Program-made: the position numbers and the translations under genes
Assembly: GCA_039986595.1 (NCBI GenBank)
Contig: JBDWQJ010000008.1
Location: 124,001 to 188,000 of the forward strand
DNA from: Lentilitoribacter sp039986595
GTDB lineage: Bacteria; Pseudomonadota; Alphaproteobacteria; Rhizobiales; Rhizobiaceae
Direction of reading: 5' to 3'
DNA length: 64,000 bases
Notes under the pieces: generated by a model
Seen by the model: the letters and a program-made list of their open reading frames with translations, nothing else
Database searches by the model: none
Told to the model about the DNA's origin: nothing
Shown: positions 18,540 through 27,181 of the stretch, one piece after another
Numbering within the stretch: position 1 is the first letter of the stretch
Layout: each line of letters begins with the position of its first letter

Positions 18540-19037
18540 CTAATCAATTTGGTCTATATTGCTCAAAATCTGTTTCAATTGCTTAGAAAGCTCAGCTTTT
18601 TCACCTTTAGAGACAGACTGCAGTACTTTTTTCTGCCATTTGCGTTGTTCTTTTTTAATACTTTTAACCATTGAATGGCCGACATTGGAAAGAAATACAT
18701 TTGCGCGACGACGATCAGATTTATCCACTCTACGCACCAATACGCCACGAGCTGTGAGGCGCGCGATTGATTTTGCAATTGTTGGTGGGGACACATTAAG
18801 TTTTTCAGCAATCTGTGACGGGGTTAATCCGTCTTGATCACGCAGCAATAAAATGATGCGTTCTTGGCCGCCAAACAAGCCAAGTTTTTGCAATCGTTCT
18901 GATAATGACGTACGCGACGATCTATGTATATCGCCTAAAAGATTTAAAATAGCAGCATTGGAGCTGCGTTTTCTTGCCTTGTTTTTCTTACCACCAGCTT
19001 TTCCACTTTTTGGTTTTTTTAAATCAGATTGGACCAA
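18540..19037 (-). CDS. MarR-family transcriptional regulator
   Basis: A 165 aa winged-helix regulator. An unusually basic N-terminal tail (KKPKSGKAGGKKNKARKR, residues 7-24) precedes the MarR core with the recognition region LTPSQIAEKLNVSPPTIAKS and the wing RRVDKSDRRRANVFLS. The start is TTG at 19037, supported by GGAGT at a 5 nt spacing. It is divergent from the creatininase-family gene with about 77 bp between them. The ligand is unknown; the basic tail is not usual for MarR and could add DNA affinity. Confidence 0.88.
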   Translation of the reverse strand: MVQSDLKKPKSGKAGGKKNKARKRSSNAAILNLLGDIHRSSRTSLSERLQKLGLFGGQERIILLLRDQDGLTPSQIAEKLNVSPPTIAKSIARLTARGVLVRRVDKSDRRRANVFLSNVGHSMVKSIKKEQRKWQKKVLQSVSKGEKAELSKQLKQILSNIDQID

Positions 19038-19114
19038 TTAAAACTCCACAAGGCTAACAAACGATATTACATTCCCAGCTTGATCATAGCATCCATTTCA
19101 TGGCAGGACAAAGC

Positions 19115-19858
19115 ATGAATAATGAACTTAACCAAACCATAACGGTACTGCCTTTAGGCGCATGGGAACAACATGGACCACACTTGCCGTTGCAAACTGA
19201 TGCGATCATAGCATCGGAATTTGCATCAAGGCTAGAAAAGCATGCTTTCCCAGTTAAAATTAATGTGCTGCCCACAGAGCCCATCGGTTACTCGGTAGAG
19301 CATCTCGATTTTGATGGCTCCAAATCCCTTTCCTATGATGAGGCGATTTCAAAATGGCTTAAAATCATAAAAGTTCAGGTCCAAAAAGGTCATCGCAAAA
19401 TCTTATTGCTCAATGCACATGGCGGCAACTCCCCTCTCCTCACAATTGTGGCAACTGAAGCGAGGATAAGATGGAATGTTTTGGTTGTTGTAACGCACTG
19501 GACGCGCTTTGGCCTTCCAGAACATTTACAATCCACCACTGATAAATCGATAGATATTCATGCAGGTGATATCGAGACATCTATAATGCTCGCCATTGCG
19601 CCTGATCTTGTTGACATGAAAAAAGCTCATGACTACGGATCGCGTCAAAGCGAATATATTGAAAACTTCAAACACCTTCGCGCTTATGGCCAACATTCAT
19701 TCGGCTGGAAAATGCAAGATTTAAATGAACACGGTGTGGTAGGCTTTGTAACACGCGCAAAAGCGGAAAAAGGTCATCAGATTATTGATCATGCATTTTC
19801 AGGCATTTGCGAATTGATCGAAGACATGATTGCTTTTGATATCAGTGAGCTTAAATAA
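19115..19858 (+). CDS. Creatininase family protein
   Basis: A 247 aa metal-dependent amidohydrolase fold. The signature LPLGAWEQHGPHLPLQTD (residues about 12-29) carries the Glu/His/Asp metal ligands, and LLNAHGGNSPLL and DIHAGDIETSIML carry the others. Relatives include creatinine amidohydrolase, the mycofactocin peptidase MftE and the riboflavin-pathway ArfB; no neighbour decides between these. The start at 19115 has AGGA in good position; an ATG at 19100 is possible. It is divergent from marR and 88 bp upstream of the CobW-like gene. Confidence 0.82.
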   Translation: MNNELNQTITVLPLGAWEQHGPHLPLQTDAIIASEFASRLEKHAFPVKINVLPTEPIGYSVEHLDFDGSKSLSYDEAISKWLKIIKVQVQKGHRKILLLNAHGGNSPLLTIVATEARIRWNVLVVVTHWTRFGLPEHLQSTTDKSIDIHAGDIETSIMLAIAPDLVDMKKAHDYGSRQSEYIENFKHLRAYGQHSFGWKMQDLNEHGVVGFVTRAKAEKGHQIIDHAFSGICELIEDMIAFDISELK

Positions 19859-19946
19859 ATTTTACATCACAAATAACATTTCAGTTGTAGAAAAACTGCC
19901 TCAACTTGCCTATATCAATGCGATACGTATTTGATTGAGGCCATCC

Positions 19947-21011
19947 ATGAACATTCAAACGACAACACCAATCCCTGTGACTGTACTAACCGGCTATTTG
20001 GGCGCTGGCAAAACAACATTACTCAATAGAATTTTGACTGAAGACCATGGCAAAAAATATGCTGTTATTGTCAACGAATTTGGTGAAATTGGCATCGATA
20101 ACGATCTAATTGTTGAATCGGACGAAGAAATTTATGAGATGAACAATGGCTGCGTATGTTGCACCGTGCGTGGCGATCTTATCAGAGTTGTTCAGGGACT
20201 AACTCGACGCCAAGGTAGATTTGATGCAATCATTGTTGAAACAACAGGGCTTGCAGATCCAGTCCCCGTTGCACAAACATTTTTCATGGATGATGACGTC
20301 CGAGCCAAAACTCAACTTGATGCTGTGATTGCGCTTGTCGATGCTAAACATTTGCCACTTCGGTTAAAAGATTCACCTGAAGCTGAAGATCAGATTGCCT
20401 TTGCAGATGTTGTGTTGGTCAATAAATCTGACTTAGTATCAGAAGACGAGCTTGCAGCAATTGAAACAACGGTTCGCAAAATTAACCCATCCGCCCATAT
20501 CCATCGCACAGAAAGATCTGGGGTTGCTCTTGATCAAATTCTCGACCGCGGTGCCTTTGACCTAGCGCGTGCCATTGAAACAGATCCACATTTCCTTGAT
20601 GAGGGCCAAGAAGAGCAAGAGCATAGTCATGATCATGAATGCGGACCCGGTTGTGATCACGACCATCACCATCACCATCATGACCACGATCATAAATTAT
20701 CAGCAGACAAACATGATACGAGCGTGAAATCCATTTCACTGCGCGCGGGTACTCTTGATCCGAAAAAGTTTTTCCCATGGATTCAAAAAACCACACAGCT
20801 TGATGGGCCAAACATTTTAAGGCTCAAAGGTATTATCGCATTGGAAGATGATGATGATCGCTATGTGGTGCAAGGCATTCACATGATTGTGGAAGGTGAT
20901 CATAATCGCCCCTGGAAAGAAGACGAAGCGCGCGAAAGCCGCATTGTTTTCATCGGGCGCGATTTAGACGCAGAAAAACTTGAAAGAACGTTCAAAGCTT
21001 GCGAGGCTTAA
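19947..21011 (+). CDS. CobW/ZNG-type G3E GTPase (putative zinc metallochaperone)
   Basis: A 354 aa cytoplasmic GTPase. The P-loop GYLGAGKTTLLNR, the metal-binding CXCC motif in NNGCVCCTVRGDL, switch ETTGLADP and base-recognition NKSD are all present. A His/Asp-rich insertion (around residues 220-250) precedes the CobW C-terminal domain. This fits the COG0523 group that delivers zinc under limitation rather than the cobalamin enzyme CobW, since no cobalamin genes are near. It is the first gene of a likely operon with the WD40 protein (3 bp gap). Upstream is AATAACATTTC, which resembles half of an alphaproteobacterial Zur site. Confidence 0.85.
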   Translation: MNIQTTTPIPVTVLTGYLGAGKTTLLNRILTEDHGKKYAVIVNEFGEIGIDNDLIVESDEEIYEMNNGCVCCTVRGDLIRVVQGLTRRQGRFDAIIVETTGLADPVPVAQTFFMDDDVRAKTQLDAVIALVDAKHLPLRLKDSPEAEDQIAFADVVLVNKSDLVSEDELAAIETTVRKINPSAHIHRTERSGVALDQILDRGAFDLARAIETDPHFLDEGQEEQEHSHDHECGPGCDHDHHHHHHDHDHKLSADKHDTSVKSISLRAGTLDPKKFFPWIQKTTQLDGPNILRLKGIIALEDDDDRYVVQGIHMIVEGDHNRPWKEDEARESRIVFIGRDLDAEKLERTFKACEA

Positions 21012-21014
21012 GTC

Positions 21015-22004
21015 ATGCCGACACTTGCACCTTTAAACCTTGATGATCACTGCGTTACTGCCCGTTTCATCAAAGATGTGCCATTCTTTGCGCTTGCATC
21101 TGGCGAGGTTCACCGCCTCAATCACGGTCACCACAAAACAGAACAACATGATGGCCTATTAAGTGCAAAAATGTCTCAAGATGGTCAGGTGCTCATCTCA
21201 GCAGGTGAAGACGGTAAGGTGATGTCATTAGATCATGATGGAACCGCTAACCAGATTGCAACAATGGGCAATAAATGGATCAATGCGTTAGCCACAGGTC
21301 CCCAGCAATCTGTGGGCTTTGCCTCCGGTAGAAAGGCACATGTTCAGCTCAAAGATGGCACGATGCGCCAATTTGACGAAGAGCGAAGCATCGAGGGCAT
21401 AGCTTTTGCGCCAAAAGGAATGCGAGTTGCTTTTGCCAGATATAACGGGGTCTCACTATACTGGGTAAACAATCAAACCGCACCGGTTAATCTCGTCTGG
21501 AATGGTGCGCATATTGACGTGACATTTTCACCTGATGGGCGTTTCATTGTCACATCAATGCAAGAAAATGCGCTGCATGGCTGGAAGTTGGATGGGAAAT
21601 CAGGCGATGAAGATCGCCACATGCGCATGACAGGCTATCCCGCAAAAGTGAAGTCCATGTCATGGTCTGCAAAGGGCAAATGGCTAGCATCATCGGGCTC
21701 ATCTGCCGCTGTCGTCTGGCCTTTTTCCGGCAAAGATGGCCCGATGGGAAAAGCACCCTTGGAACTCGGCACAAGAGGCGATGTGATGGTAACGTCTGTC
21801 GATTGCCATCCAACAGAAGATGTCGTTGCCATCGGATATTCAGACGGCATGATTTTGGCCGCCCGTTTTGAAGATAACAAAGAAGCATTGCTCAGACGCG
21901 GCGGTAATTCTGCAATCTCCAGCATGGCATGGAATAAAGATGGCCGTTTGCTTGCTTTTGGTTCTGAAAGCGGTGAATGTGGCGTAATTGATATTGCAGG
22001 CTGA
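21015..22004 (+). CDS. WD40-repeat protein linked to the CobW-like GTPase
   Basis: A 329 aa protein with no signal peptide, made of repeated beta-propeller blades. Recurrent segments have the form (S/A)AGEDGKVMSLD, ISFSPDGRF and SMAWNKDGRLLAFGSESG. It follows the CobW gene by only 3 bp, so they should be cotranslated. Propellers are usually docking platforms, so it may be a partner of the GTPase; that role is inferred from position alone. Confidence 0.82.
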   Translation: MPTLAPLNLDDHCVTARFIKDVPFFALASGEVHRLNHGHHKTEQHDGLLSAKMSQDGQVLISAGEDGKVMSLDHDGTANQIATMGNKWINALATGPQQSVGFASGRKAHVQLKDGTMRQFDEERSIEGIAFAPKGMRVAFARYNGVSLYWVNNQTAPVNLVWNGAHIDVTFSPDGRFIVTSMQENALHGWKLDGKSGDEDRHMRMTGYPAKVKSMSWSAKGKWLASSGSSAAVVWPFSGKDGPMGKAPLELGTRGDVMVTSVDCHPTEDVVAIGYSDGMILAARFEDNKEALLRRGGNSAISSMAWNKDGRLLAFGSESGECGVIDIAG

Positions 22005-22037
22005 TAATTGTCAGAATTTTGACTCATTCTTGTGTGA

Positions 22038-22050
22038 GTTACTTTATAAC
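22038..22050. promoter_or_regulatory. Putative Zur-like operator upstream of zevA-like gene
   Basis: GTTA-CTTTA-TAAC, inverted GTTA/TAAC arms with a 5 bp spacer, in the context TTTATAACAT. The right half matches the Zur consensus of alphaproteobacteria as I recall it (a palindrome around GTTATNNTATAAC). It starts 33 bp upstream of the zevA-like start codon. The left half is poorer, so this is tentative. Confidence 0.35.
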
Positions 22051-22070
22051 ATACAGAGGCTTTAAAAAAC

Positions 22071-22736
22071 ATGTTCTCAAAGCGAATTTTAAATATGTTA
22101 CTAGCTGCCAGCTTGTGTTCAACAGCGCAGTTTCTTAGCACGTCTGCATCTCAAGCTCACCCTCATGTTTTTGCAGAAGCCAACCTGGAATTACTTTCAA
22201 ATGACGTGGGCGGCCTTGAAGAAATTCGTCACGTATGGCGTTTTGATGAATTTTTCTCAGCAAGCGTCTTGATCGACTTTGATGCCAACAGCAACTTGAA
22301 GCTAGATCCAGAAGAGCTTGAAGAAATCGGTCAAGTCGTTCACAAATCACTTGCCGAATTTAGTTATTACACTGAACTCGTTGTAGATGGCCAATCTGTT
22401 GCCATGGCGCCACCGGATATGATCATCACAGACTACGTTGACGATCAATTACTGATGTTTTTTGCGATGTCTCCCGCACATCCATTAAAGCTTGAAGGTA
22501 AGATTTCAGTTGGTGTTTTTGACCCAACATTTTACGCATCGATAGATTTTTTAAACGATACTGACCTTAATTTCACTGGACCACATGAAAACCAGTGCAA
22601 AAAAGCCGTTGTAAGACCAGATCCTGACGAGGTTCTTGCTCAGAACCAAGGAAGTCTAACGGACGCATTTTATGACGATCAAGAAGATAATGATATTTCA
22701 AAATTGTTTGCCACTCGCCTTGAGGTAACATGTTAA
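22071..22736 (+). CDS. zevA: DUF1007 family periplasmic protein, ZevA-like
   Basis: A 221 aa exported protein: a signal peptide (hydrophobic residues 9-22, ending near SQAHPHVF) and a conserved start of the mature protein, HPHVFAEANLEL, which is the DUF1007 hallmark. Acidic and aromatic residues (WRFDEFFS) follow. In Haemophilus the DUF1007 protein ZevA works with the RcnA/NicO-like permease ZevB in zinc import; here the next gene is exactly such a permease and overlaps by 7 bp. Zinc as substrate is inferred from that precedent and from the CobW gene upstream; nickel or cobalt remain possible. Confidence 0.78.
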   Translation: MFSKRILNMLLAASLCSTAQFLSTSASQAHPHVFAEANLELLSNDVGGLEEIRHVWRFDEFFSASVLIDFDANSNLKLDPEELEEIGQVVHKSLAEFSYYTELVVDGQSVAMAPPDMIITDYVDDQLLMFFAMSPAHPLKLEGKISVGVFDPTFYASIDFLNDTDLNFTGPHENQCKKAVVRPDPDEVLAQNQGSLTDAFYDDQEDNDISKLFATRLEVTC

Positions 22737-23758
22737 AGCTTCCACAAAAGCTACTACTCGCTTGTATTTTAATATTAGGTTTCATCTCCACAGCTCTTGC
22801 ACAATCCTCACTTGGGATCGGTGCAAACGAGTCACAAATTGTGGTGCAAGGACCATTTGCCAACTTATGGGCAACCATTAATGCTTATCAGCAGCAGTTT
22901 TATCGCGCGCTGACAACAGCACTAAGAGAGATGAAAACAGAACCAGCAAAACTCTGGTTACTTGTTGGAATGTCTTTCGCATACGGGGTGTTTCATGCAG
23001 CAGGCCCTGGTCACGGCAAAGCAGTTATTTCCTCATATATGATCGCCAATGAAGTGGAACTTAAGCGCGGTATTACCCTTTCATTCATGTCAGCATTTAT
23101 GCAGGGCATTACAGCTATTGTTGTGGTGGGCGCCGTATACTTCATCCTGCGTGGAACAGCCATTTCTATGAGCGATGCCACTTTTGTATTAGAAGCAGCA
23201 AGCTATGTGCTGATCATATTGTTTGGTTGTTGGCTATTATGGAAAAAGACCAAATCTTGGTTTGCCCCCAAGGATCACGATCACAATCACAGCCATCAAC
23301 ACGATGAGCATAATCATGAACATGAACACGCACATCATGATCACGTTCACCACGATCATAGTCATGAGCACTTAGCGCACGGAGAAACCTGCTCGTCTTG
23401 CGGTCATGCACATATGCCTGATCCTAAATCTTTGTCGGGTGATTTAACTTTGCGACAGGCTTGGTCAGCGGTAATTGCTGTTGGATTAAGACCCTGCTCG
23501 GGTGCTGTCATTGTGTTGTCTTTTGCTCTGCTTCACAACTTATACCTAGGCGGGATTTTGTCCGTTTTTGCCATGTCAATTGGCACAGCTATTACCGTTT
23601 CAATTTTGGCGACACTAGCCGTAACGGCAAAAAATACCGCCGTGCGTTTTGCAAATAGCGATCGCGCAGCAATGCGCATCGGCTCAACAATTGAAGTGCT
23701 CGGAGCAGTCCTAATTATAGTTCTTGGAATTTTGCTGCTTGGAGCTGTTTTAAGCTAG
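22730..23758 (+). CDS. zevB: NicO/RcnA-family metal permease, ZevB-like
   Basis: A 342 aa inner-membrane protein. About six transmembrane segments are visible, with the family motif FHAAGPGHGKAVISSY in the second and LRPCSGAVIVLSFALL in a later one. Between them is a long His/Asp/Glu-rich loop (about residues 182-230) with a CSSCGHAH motif, a likely metal-sensing or buffering segment. The start overlaps the end of the DUF1007 gene. RcnA proteins export Ni/Co, but the ZevA-like partner points to a zinc importer; direction of transport is inferred. Confidence 0.82.
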   Translation: MLKLPQKLLLACILILGFISTALAQSSLGIGANESQIVVQGPFANLWATINAYQQQFYRALTTALREMKTEPAKLWLLVGMSFAYGVFHAAGPGHGKAVISSYMIANEVELKRGITLSFMSAFMQGITAIVVVGAVYFILRGTAISMSDATFVLEAASYVLIILFGCWLLWKKTKSWFAPKDHDHNHSHQHDEHNHEHEHAHHDHVHHDHSHEHLAHGETCSSCGHAHMPDPKSLSGDLTLRQAWSAVIAVGLRPCSGAVIVLSFALLHNLYLGGILSVFAMSIGTAITVSILATLAVTAKNTAVRFANSDRAAMRIGSTIEVLGAVLIIVLGILLLGAVLS

Positions 23759-23763
23759 CAGCT

Positions 23764-23988
23764 TTATTTTTGCTCTTGCTGATCGCGCTTTTTCTGAAAC
23801 TTGCTGCGCACCCAGAAAATTCCAAAAAACGCCAAAACGAATAAAGCTGCAACAATATAGGCAAGCCAGACAGAAATATCTGACAGCCACCTTAAGAGCG
23901 GTGGCATAAAGAAATAGCTAGAAGCAACGAACAACATAATACCAGCAGCAGCAATTGCCGCGGATTTTGTTTCAGATTTTTCACTCAT
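23764..23988 (-). CDS. Small two-helix membrane protein, unknown function
   Basis: A 74 aa product with a charged N-terminus, two hydrophobic segments (about residues 9-31 and 38-60) and a strongly charged C-terminus (KFQKKRDQQEQK). I do not recognise a family. Its stop lies 5 bp from the convergent zevB-like gene, and its start is about 12 bp downstream of... the acetyltransferase gene's end on the same strand, so it is probably cotranscribed after that gene in the order 24708 to 23764. Confidence 0.65.
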   Translation of the reverse strand: MSEKSETKSAAIAAAGIMLFVASSYFFMPPLLRWLSDISVWLAYIVAALFVLAFFGIFWVRSKFQKKRDQQEQK

Positions 23989-24000
23989 GTTGATATTGCC

Positions 24001-24708
24001 TTACTCATCAGTTTGAATACGCTTTCTCATATCTTCTAGCCGCTCAATCTGCAAATCATTTCCATCAAAATTCTCATCAGACAGCCAAGCCTCCATCGCA
24101 AATTTAATTTCGCGCCAATCTTGATCAATCATCGCGTACCATGCGGTGTCTCTATTCTTACCTTTGGCAACAATATGCTGACGGAAAACACCTTCAAATG
24201 TAAACCCATATCGCTGAGCGGCTTTATGGGATGGCATATTTTCATTATTGAGCTTCCATTCATAACGTCGATAACCCAAATCATCAAAAACATGTTTTGC
24301 CATCAGGTAGTGAACTTCCGTCGCTATTTTACTCCGCGCCATTTTGGGCCCATGAGCAACAGCGCCCACTTCTGCAACGCCATTATTTTCGTCAACACGC
24401 ATATAGCTTGCCATACCCAAGATCTCATCACTCTTTAGATCACAAAACAACATCGTTTGATAAGAGCTGCTATCGTTCATCCCACCAAGCCAATCGCCAA
24501 ATTCATCAGCGCGCTCATATGGACCATTTGGGAAATACGTCATGAGTTCATTGGCCGTTTGAAAACCTCCCAAAGCCTCCCAAAGCGCGTTCTGATGCTT
24601 TTGCCGCGAAAATGGCACAACTTTAGAAAACCTACCTTCCAGCGCGCAAAGCCCTGGACGTTTTCTTGGGGTCCAATTGGATAAATCACTCATTTTTGGA
24701 ATACTCAT
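24001..24708 (-). CDS. GNAT-family N-acetyltransferase (RimJ/RimL type)
   Basis: A 235 aa protein of the RimJ/RimL-like acetyltransferase group, with a core of EILGMASYMRVDENNGVAEVGAV, the acetyl-CoA region YLMAKHVFDDLGYRRYEWKL, and NENMPSHKAAQRYGFTFEGVFRQHIVAKGKNRDTAWYAM, which is the standard C-terminal part. It may modify a protein N-terminus or a small amine; the substrate is unknown. It is divergent from the aminotransferase gene. A second in-frame ATG lies at 24693. Confidence 0.85.
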   Translation of the reverse strand: MSIPKMSDLSNWTPRKRPGLCALEGRFSKVVPFSRQKHQNALWEALGGFQTANELMTYFPNGPYERADEFGDWLGGMNDSSSYQTMLFCDLKSDEILGMASYMRVDENNGVAEVGAVAHGPKMARSKIATEVHYLMAKHVFDDLGYRRYEWKLNNENMPSHKAAQRYGFTFEGVFRQHIVAKGKNRDTAWYAMIDQDWREIKFAMEAWLSDENFDGNDLQIERLEDMRKRIQTDE

Positions 24709-24750
24709 TTGTTTTAAGTGTAAAATTTATGCATAACGTTGAACTGATTG

Positions 24751-25953
24751 ATGCGAAATTTGCGGGAGAATGGCAAGGTGTTAAAAACAGTTTCTGGATT
24801 TGATAGAATAGGCGAAGAAAATGCATTTGCGGTGCTGGCACGGGCAACCAAACTCGCACAAGGCGGCATGGATGTTATCAATTTAGGAATAGGTCAACCT
24901 GATTTTAAAACACCTGAGCATATCGTCCAAGCAGCGATTAAAGCTTTAAAGGATGGCCACCATGGCTACACCCCTGCCAACGGCATTTTAGAAACGCGCG
25001 AAGCTGTTGTGCGCCGAACCTTGTCTTTAACCGGTATTGAAGTATCGCCTGAAAACGTCATGATCATGCCCGGCGGCAAACCAACAATGTATGCAGCAAT
25101 TACCATGTTTGGTGAGCCCGGCGCGGAAATTATGTACCCAGATCCTGGGTTTCCAATCTACCGTTCGATGATTGAATATACAGGTGCAAAACCTATCCCT
25201 GTTCCAATCCGCGAAGAAAACGGTTTTGCATTTTCTGCAGAAGAAACACTTTCGTTGATCACGCCTCAAACGCGTCTTTTGATCATCAACTCACCTGCTA
25301 ATCCTACAGGTGGCGTAACGCCAAAATCAGAGATTGAAAAGCTCGTTAAGGGATTGGAAGCACATCCGCATGTCGCAATCATGTCAGATGAGATTTATGA
25401 CGTGATGACTTATGATGGTGAGACGCACACATCAATGTTGCAATACCCTGAAATTCGCGACCGCTTAATTGTACTAAACGGCTGGTCAAAAACATGGGCT
25501 ATGACGGGCTGGCGCATGGGCTGGTCCATATGGCCGGATGCATTGATTGACTTGGTTCGAAAATTAGCGGTCAACTGTTGGTCTTGTGTGAATGCACCAA
25601 GCCAATTTGCTGGCATCGCAGCAATCGATGGCCCGCAAGATGCTGTTGCGCATATGATGAAAGCATTTGATCAACGCCGCCAACGCGTTGTTGAATTAGC
25701 AAATGCACTTCCAAATGTAAGTTGCGCTGTACCAAAGGGCGCATTCTACGCCTTTCCAAATGTCAAACAAACAGGACGCAAAGCCAAAGAGCTTGCATCT
25801 GATCTTCTCGAAAAAGAAGGTGTCGCACTCATTGGAGGCCCCGATTTTGGCATTTTGGGTGAAGGTTACATCCGCATTTCCTATGCAAACTCACTTGAGA
25901 ACATTGAAAATGCGATGAAACGCGTTGATAGATATCTATCAGAAAATAGCTAA
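24751..25953 (+). CDS. Class I pyridoxal-phosphate aminotransferase (aspartate aminotransferase-like)
   Basis: A 400 aa fold-type I aminotransferase. NLGIGQPDFKTPEH (residues about 45-58) is the N-terminal signature, INSPANPTGGV contains the PLP-contacting Asn, SDEIYD the PLP-pairing Asp/Tyr, NGWSKTWAMTGWRMGW the Schiff-base Lys, and YIRISYANS the substrate carboxylate Arg. It is close to the aspartate/aromatic aminotransferase-like group; the real amino donor is not decided by sequence. The ATG at 24751 lacks a strong ribosome binding site, so a start further in is possible. It is a single gene. Confidence 0.88.
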   Translation: MRNLRENGKVLKTVSGFDRIGEENAFAVLARATKLAQGGMDVINLGIGQPDFKTPEHIVQAAIKALKDGHHGYTPANGILETREAVVRRTLSLTGIEVSPENVMIMPGGKPTMYAAITMFGEPGAEIMYPDPGFPIYRSMIEYTGAKPIPVPIREENGFAFSAEETLSLITPQTRLLIINSPANPTGGVTPKSEIEKLVKGLEAHPHVAIMSDEIYDVMTYDGETHTSMLQYPEIRDRLIVLNGWSKTWAMTGWRMGWSIWPDALIDLVRKLAVNCWSCVNAPSQFAGIAAIDGPQDAVAHMMKAFDQRRQRVVELANALPNVSCAVPKGAFYAFPNVKQTGRKAKELASDLLEKEGVALIGGPDFGILGEGYIRISYANSLENIENAMKRVDRYLSENS

Positions 25954-25983
25954 AAAAAACGGGCGACTTCATCAAAGTCGCCC
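25952..25983 (-). terminator. Rho-independent terminator (minus strand)
   Basis: GGGCGACTT / AAGTCGCCC, 9 bp perfect stem with a 5 nt loop. The run of eight As on the plus strand gives a T-run only for transcripts moving leftwards, so it serves the modABC transcript or the candidate small RNA rather than the aminotransferase mRNA. Confidence 0.85.
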
Positions 25984-26036
25984 AAAGATACATGCTTAAT
26001 CTGGGAGGAGAAAATCAACATGATGGGTAGAGTATG
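25952..26036 (-). ncRNA. Candidate small RNA with anti-Shine-Dalgarno loop and own terminator
   Basis: The 151 bp between two convergent genes has an ordered set of signals on the minus strand: CtrA-type boxes (26037-26062), then an arm pair CATGTT / AAGCATG (25991-26022) whose loop exposes CTCCTCCC (26003-26010), then a 9 bp GC-rich hairpin with eight Ts (25952-25983). A CUCCUCCC-type loop plus terminator recalls the alphaproteobacterial cuckoo / anti-SD small RNAs, although those usually carry two such loops. The predicted length is about 80-85 nt. No expression evidence exists, and the 5' end is a guess. The same bases read on the plus strand as a ribosome binding site before a six-codon ORF (ATG at 26020). 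Confidence 0.45.
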
Positions 26037-26062
26037 TTAAAATATAGTTAACAGATTGTTAA
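26037..26062. promoter_or_regulatory. Two overlapping CtrA-type boxes (three half-sites 11 bp apart)
   Basis: TTAA-AATATAG-TTAA and TTAA-CAGATTG-TTAA share the middle TTAA, giving three half-sites at 26037, 26048 and 26059. They lie between convergent genes, so no annotated gene starts here; they would suit a leftward promoter for the candidate small RNA. Confidence 0.55.
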
Positions 26063-26104
26063 CTATTACAACCAAGAATACCCCTGTAAGTTTTCACTAA
26101 CACA

Positions 26105-27181
26105 TTACGCTAGTGCCACAGACTTAATCAGCGCAAAAACTTGTTTTCCTGGTTCAAGTTTCAACTCATCACATGATTTTTGGGTGATACGTGAAAACAG
26201 CACTTGTCCTGCGACATCACACGCTATCATCATATGTGCATTATCACTTACGCTAATGTCGCTAATCATCGCAGGCAAACAATTCTGCAAGCTTGTACCG
26301 ACAGGCTTTGAAAGCGACAGCGCAACATCTCTTGCATGCACAAGCAATCTTAGGGGCCCTTCTGCTACCTTACTCTCCAAGAATAGCCGGATAGATACAT
26401 CCTCTGCCAAAGGTCCAACTGAAAGAACTGTAAGTCCGTAGTCTTGCTCATATCCTGAAACTGTCGCTTCGATAATGGCACTTTGGTTTCGTTCACCCAA
26501 TATATTCTGTATTGAACGGCTTGCAAAAACCTCACGAACACCGCCCTGTTCAATCAGCTTGCCTTGATCTATCAGCACAAGATAATCAGCCAGCTGATGC
26601 ACATCCATCGGGTCGTGCGACACAAGTATCATCGGAATTTTGAACTCATCCCGAATAGCTTTTAAAAACTGCAGTAAAGTCCGCTTTCGTTCAATATCAA
26701 GCGATGCGAGCGGCTCATCAAGCAACAACAAATGCGGGTTTGATAGCAATGCTCTGCCAATGGCAACGCGCTGTTTTTCTCCACCTGATAAATTTTGCGG
26801 CTTGCGGTCAAGCAAATGCGTTAAACTTAGCAGTTCCACGACACGCGAAAACTCAAGTTTTGCTTTGCGCCCACCGGCCCAATTGGCATAGGTAAGATTT
26901 GACTTAACATCATAATGCGGAAACAAACGCGCATCTTGAAAGACCATGCCAAGCCCACGCTTATCAACGGCTAAATTTGCATCCGATACGCTGTCAAACA
27001 ACGTTGATCCATCTAAATTTATGCTTCCGTTATCAGGCTTTGATAACCCAGCAATAGCGCTCAATATTGTCGACTTACCGGCCCCTGACCGACCAAATAA
27101 TGCTGTTACCGCTGCATCTGTTTTAAAACTTACGTTAAGATCAAAACCTTCAAATTGCTTTTGAACATCTACTTCCAACAT
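26105..27181 (-). CDS. modC: Molybdate ABC transporter ATP-binding protein
   Basis: A 358 aa ATPase. Walker A is LFGRSGAGKSTILSAIAG, the ABC signature LSGGEKQRVAIGRALL, and Walker B LLLLDEPLASLD, with the switch histidine in ILVSHDP. The C-terminal part (from about residue 290: SLQNCLPAMISDISV...) is the molybdate-binding Mop/TOBE domain typical of ModC, which can mediate feedback inhibition. The ATG at 27181 overlaps the stop of the modAB fusion (TAATG). It powers import of molybdate for molybdoenzymes such as the SoeA-like protein at 37.9-40.7 kb. Confidence 0.93.
   Translation of the reverse strand: MLEVDVQKQFEGFDLNVSFKTDAAVTALFGRSGAGKSTILSAIAGLSKPDNGSINLDGSTLFDSVSDANLAVDKRGLGMVFQDARLFPHYDVKSNLTYANWAGGRKAKLEFSRVVELLSLTHLLDRKPQNLSGGEKQRVAIGRALLSNPHLLLLDEPLASLDIERKRTLLQFLKAIRDEFKIPMILVSHDPMDVHQLADYLVLIDQGKLIEQGGVREVFASRSIQNILGERNQSAIIEATVSGYEQDYGLTVLSVGPLAEDVSIRLFLESKVAEGPLRLLVHARDVALSLSKPVGTSLQNCLPAMISDISVSDNAHMMIACDVAGQVLFSRITQKSCDELKLEPGKQVFALIKSVALA

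Noticed and set aside
26003..26040. Six-codon ORF (ATG at 26020) with a GGGAGGAG ribosome binding site on the plus strand
   Set aside because: Only six codons; the same bases fit the anti-Shine-Dalgarno loop of a minus-strand small RNA better, with its CtrA boxes and terminator oriented that way.
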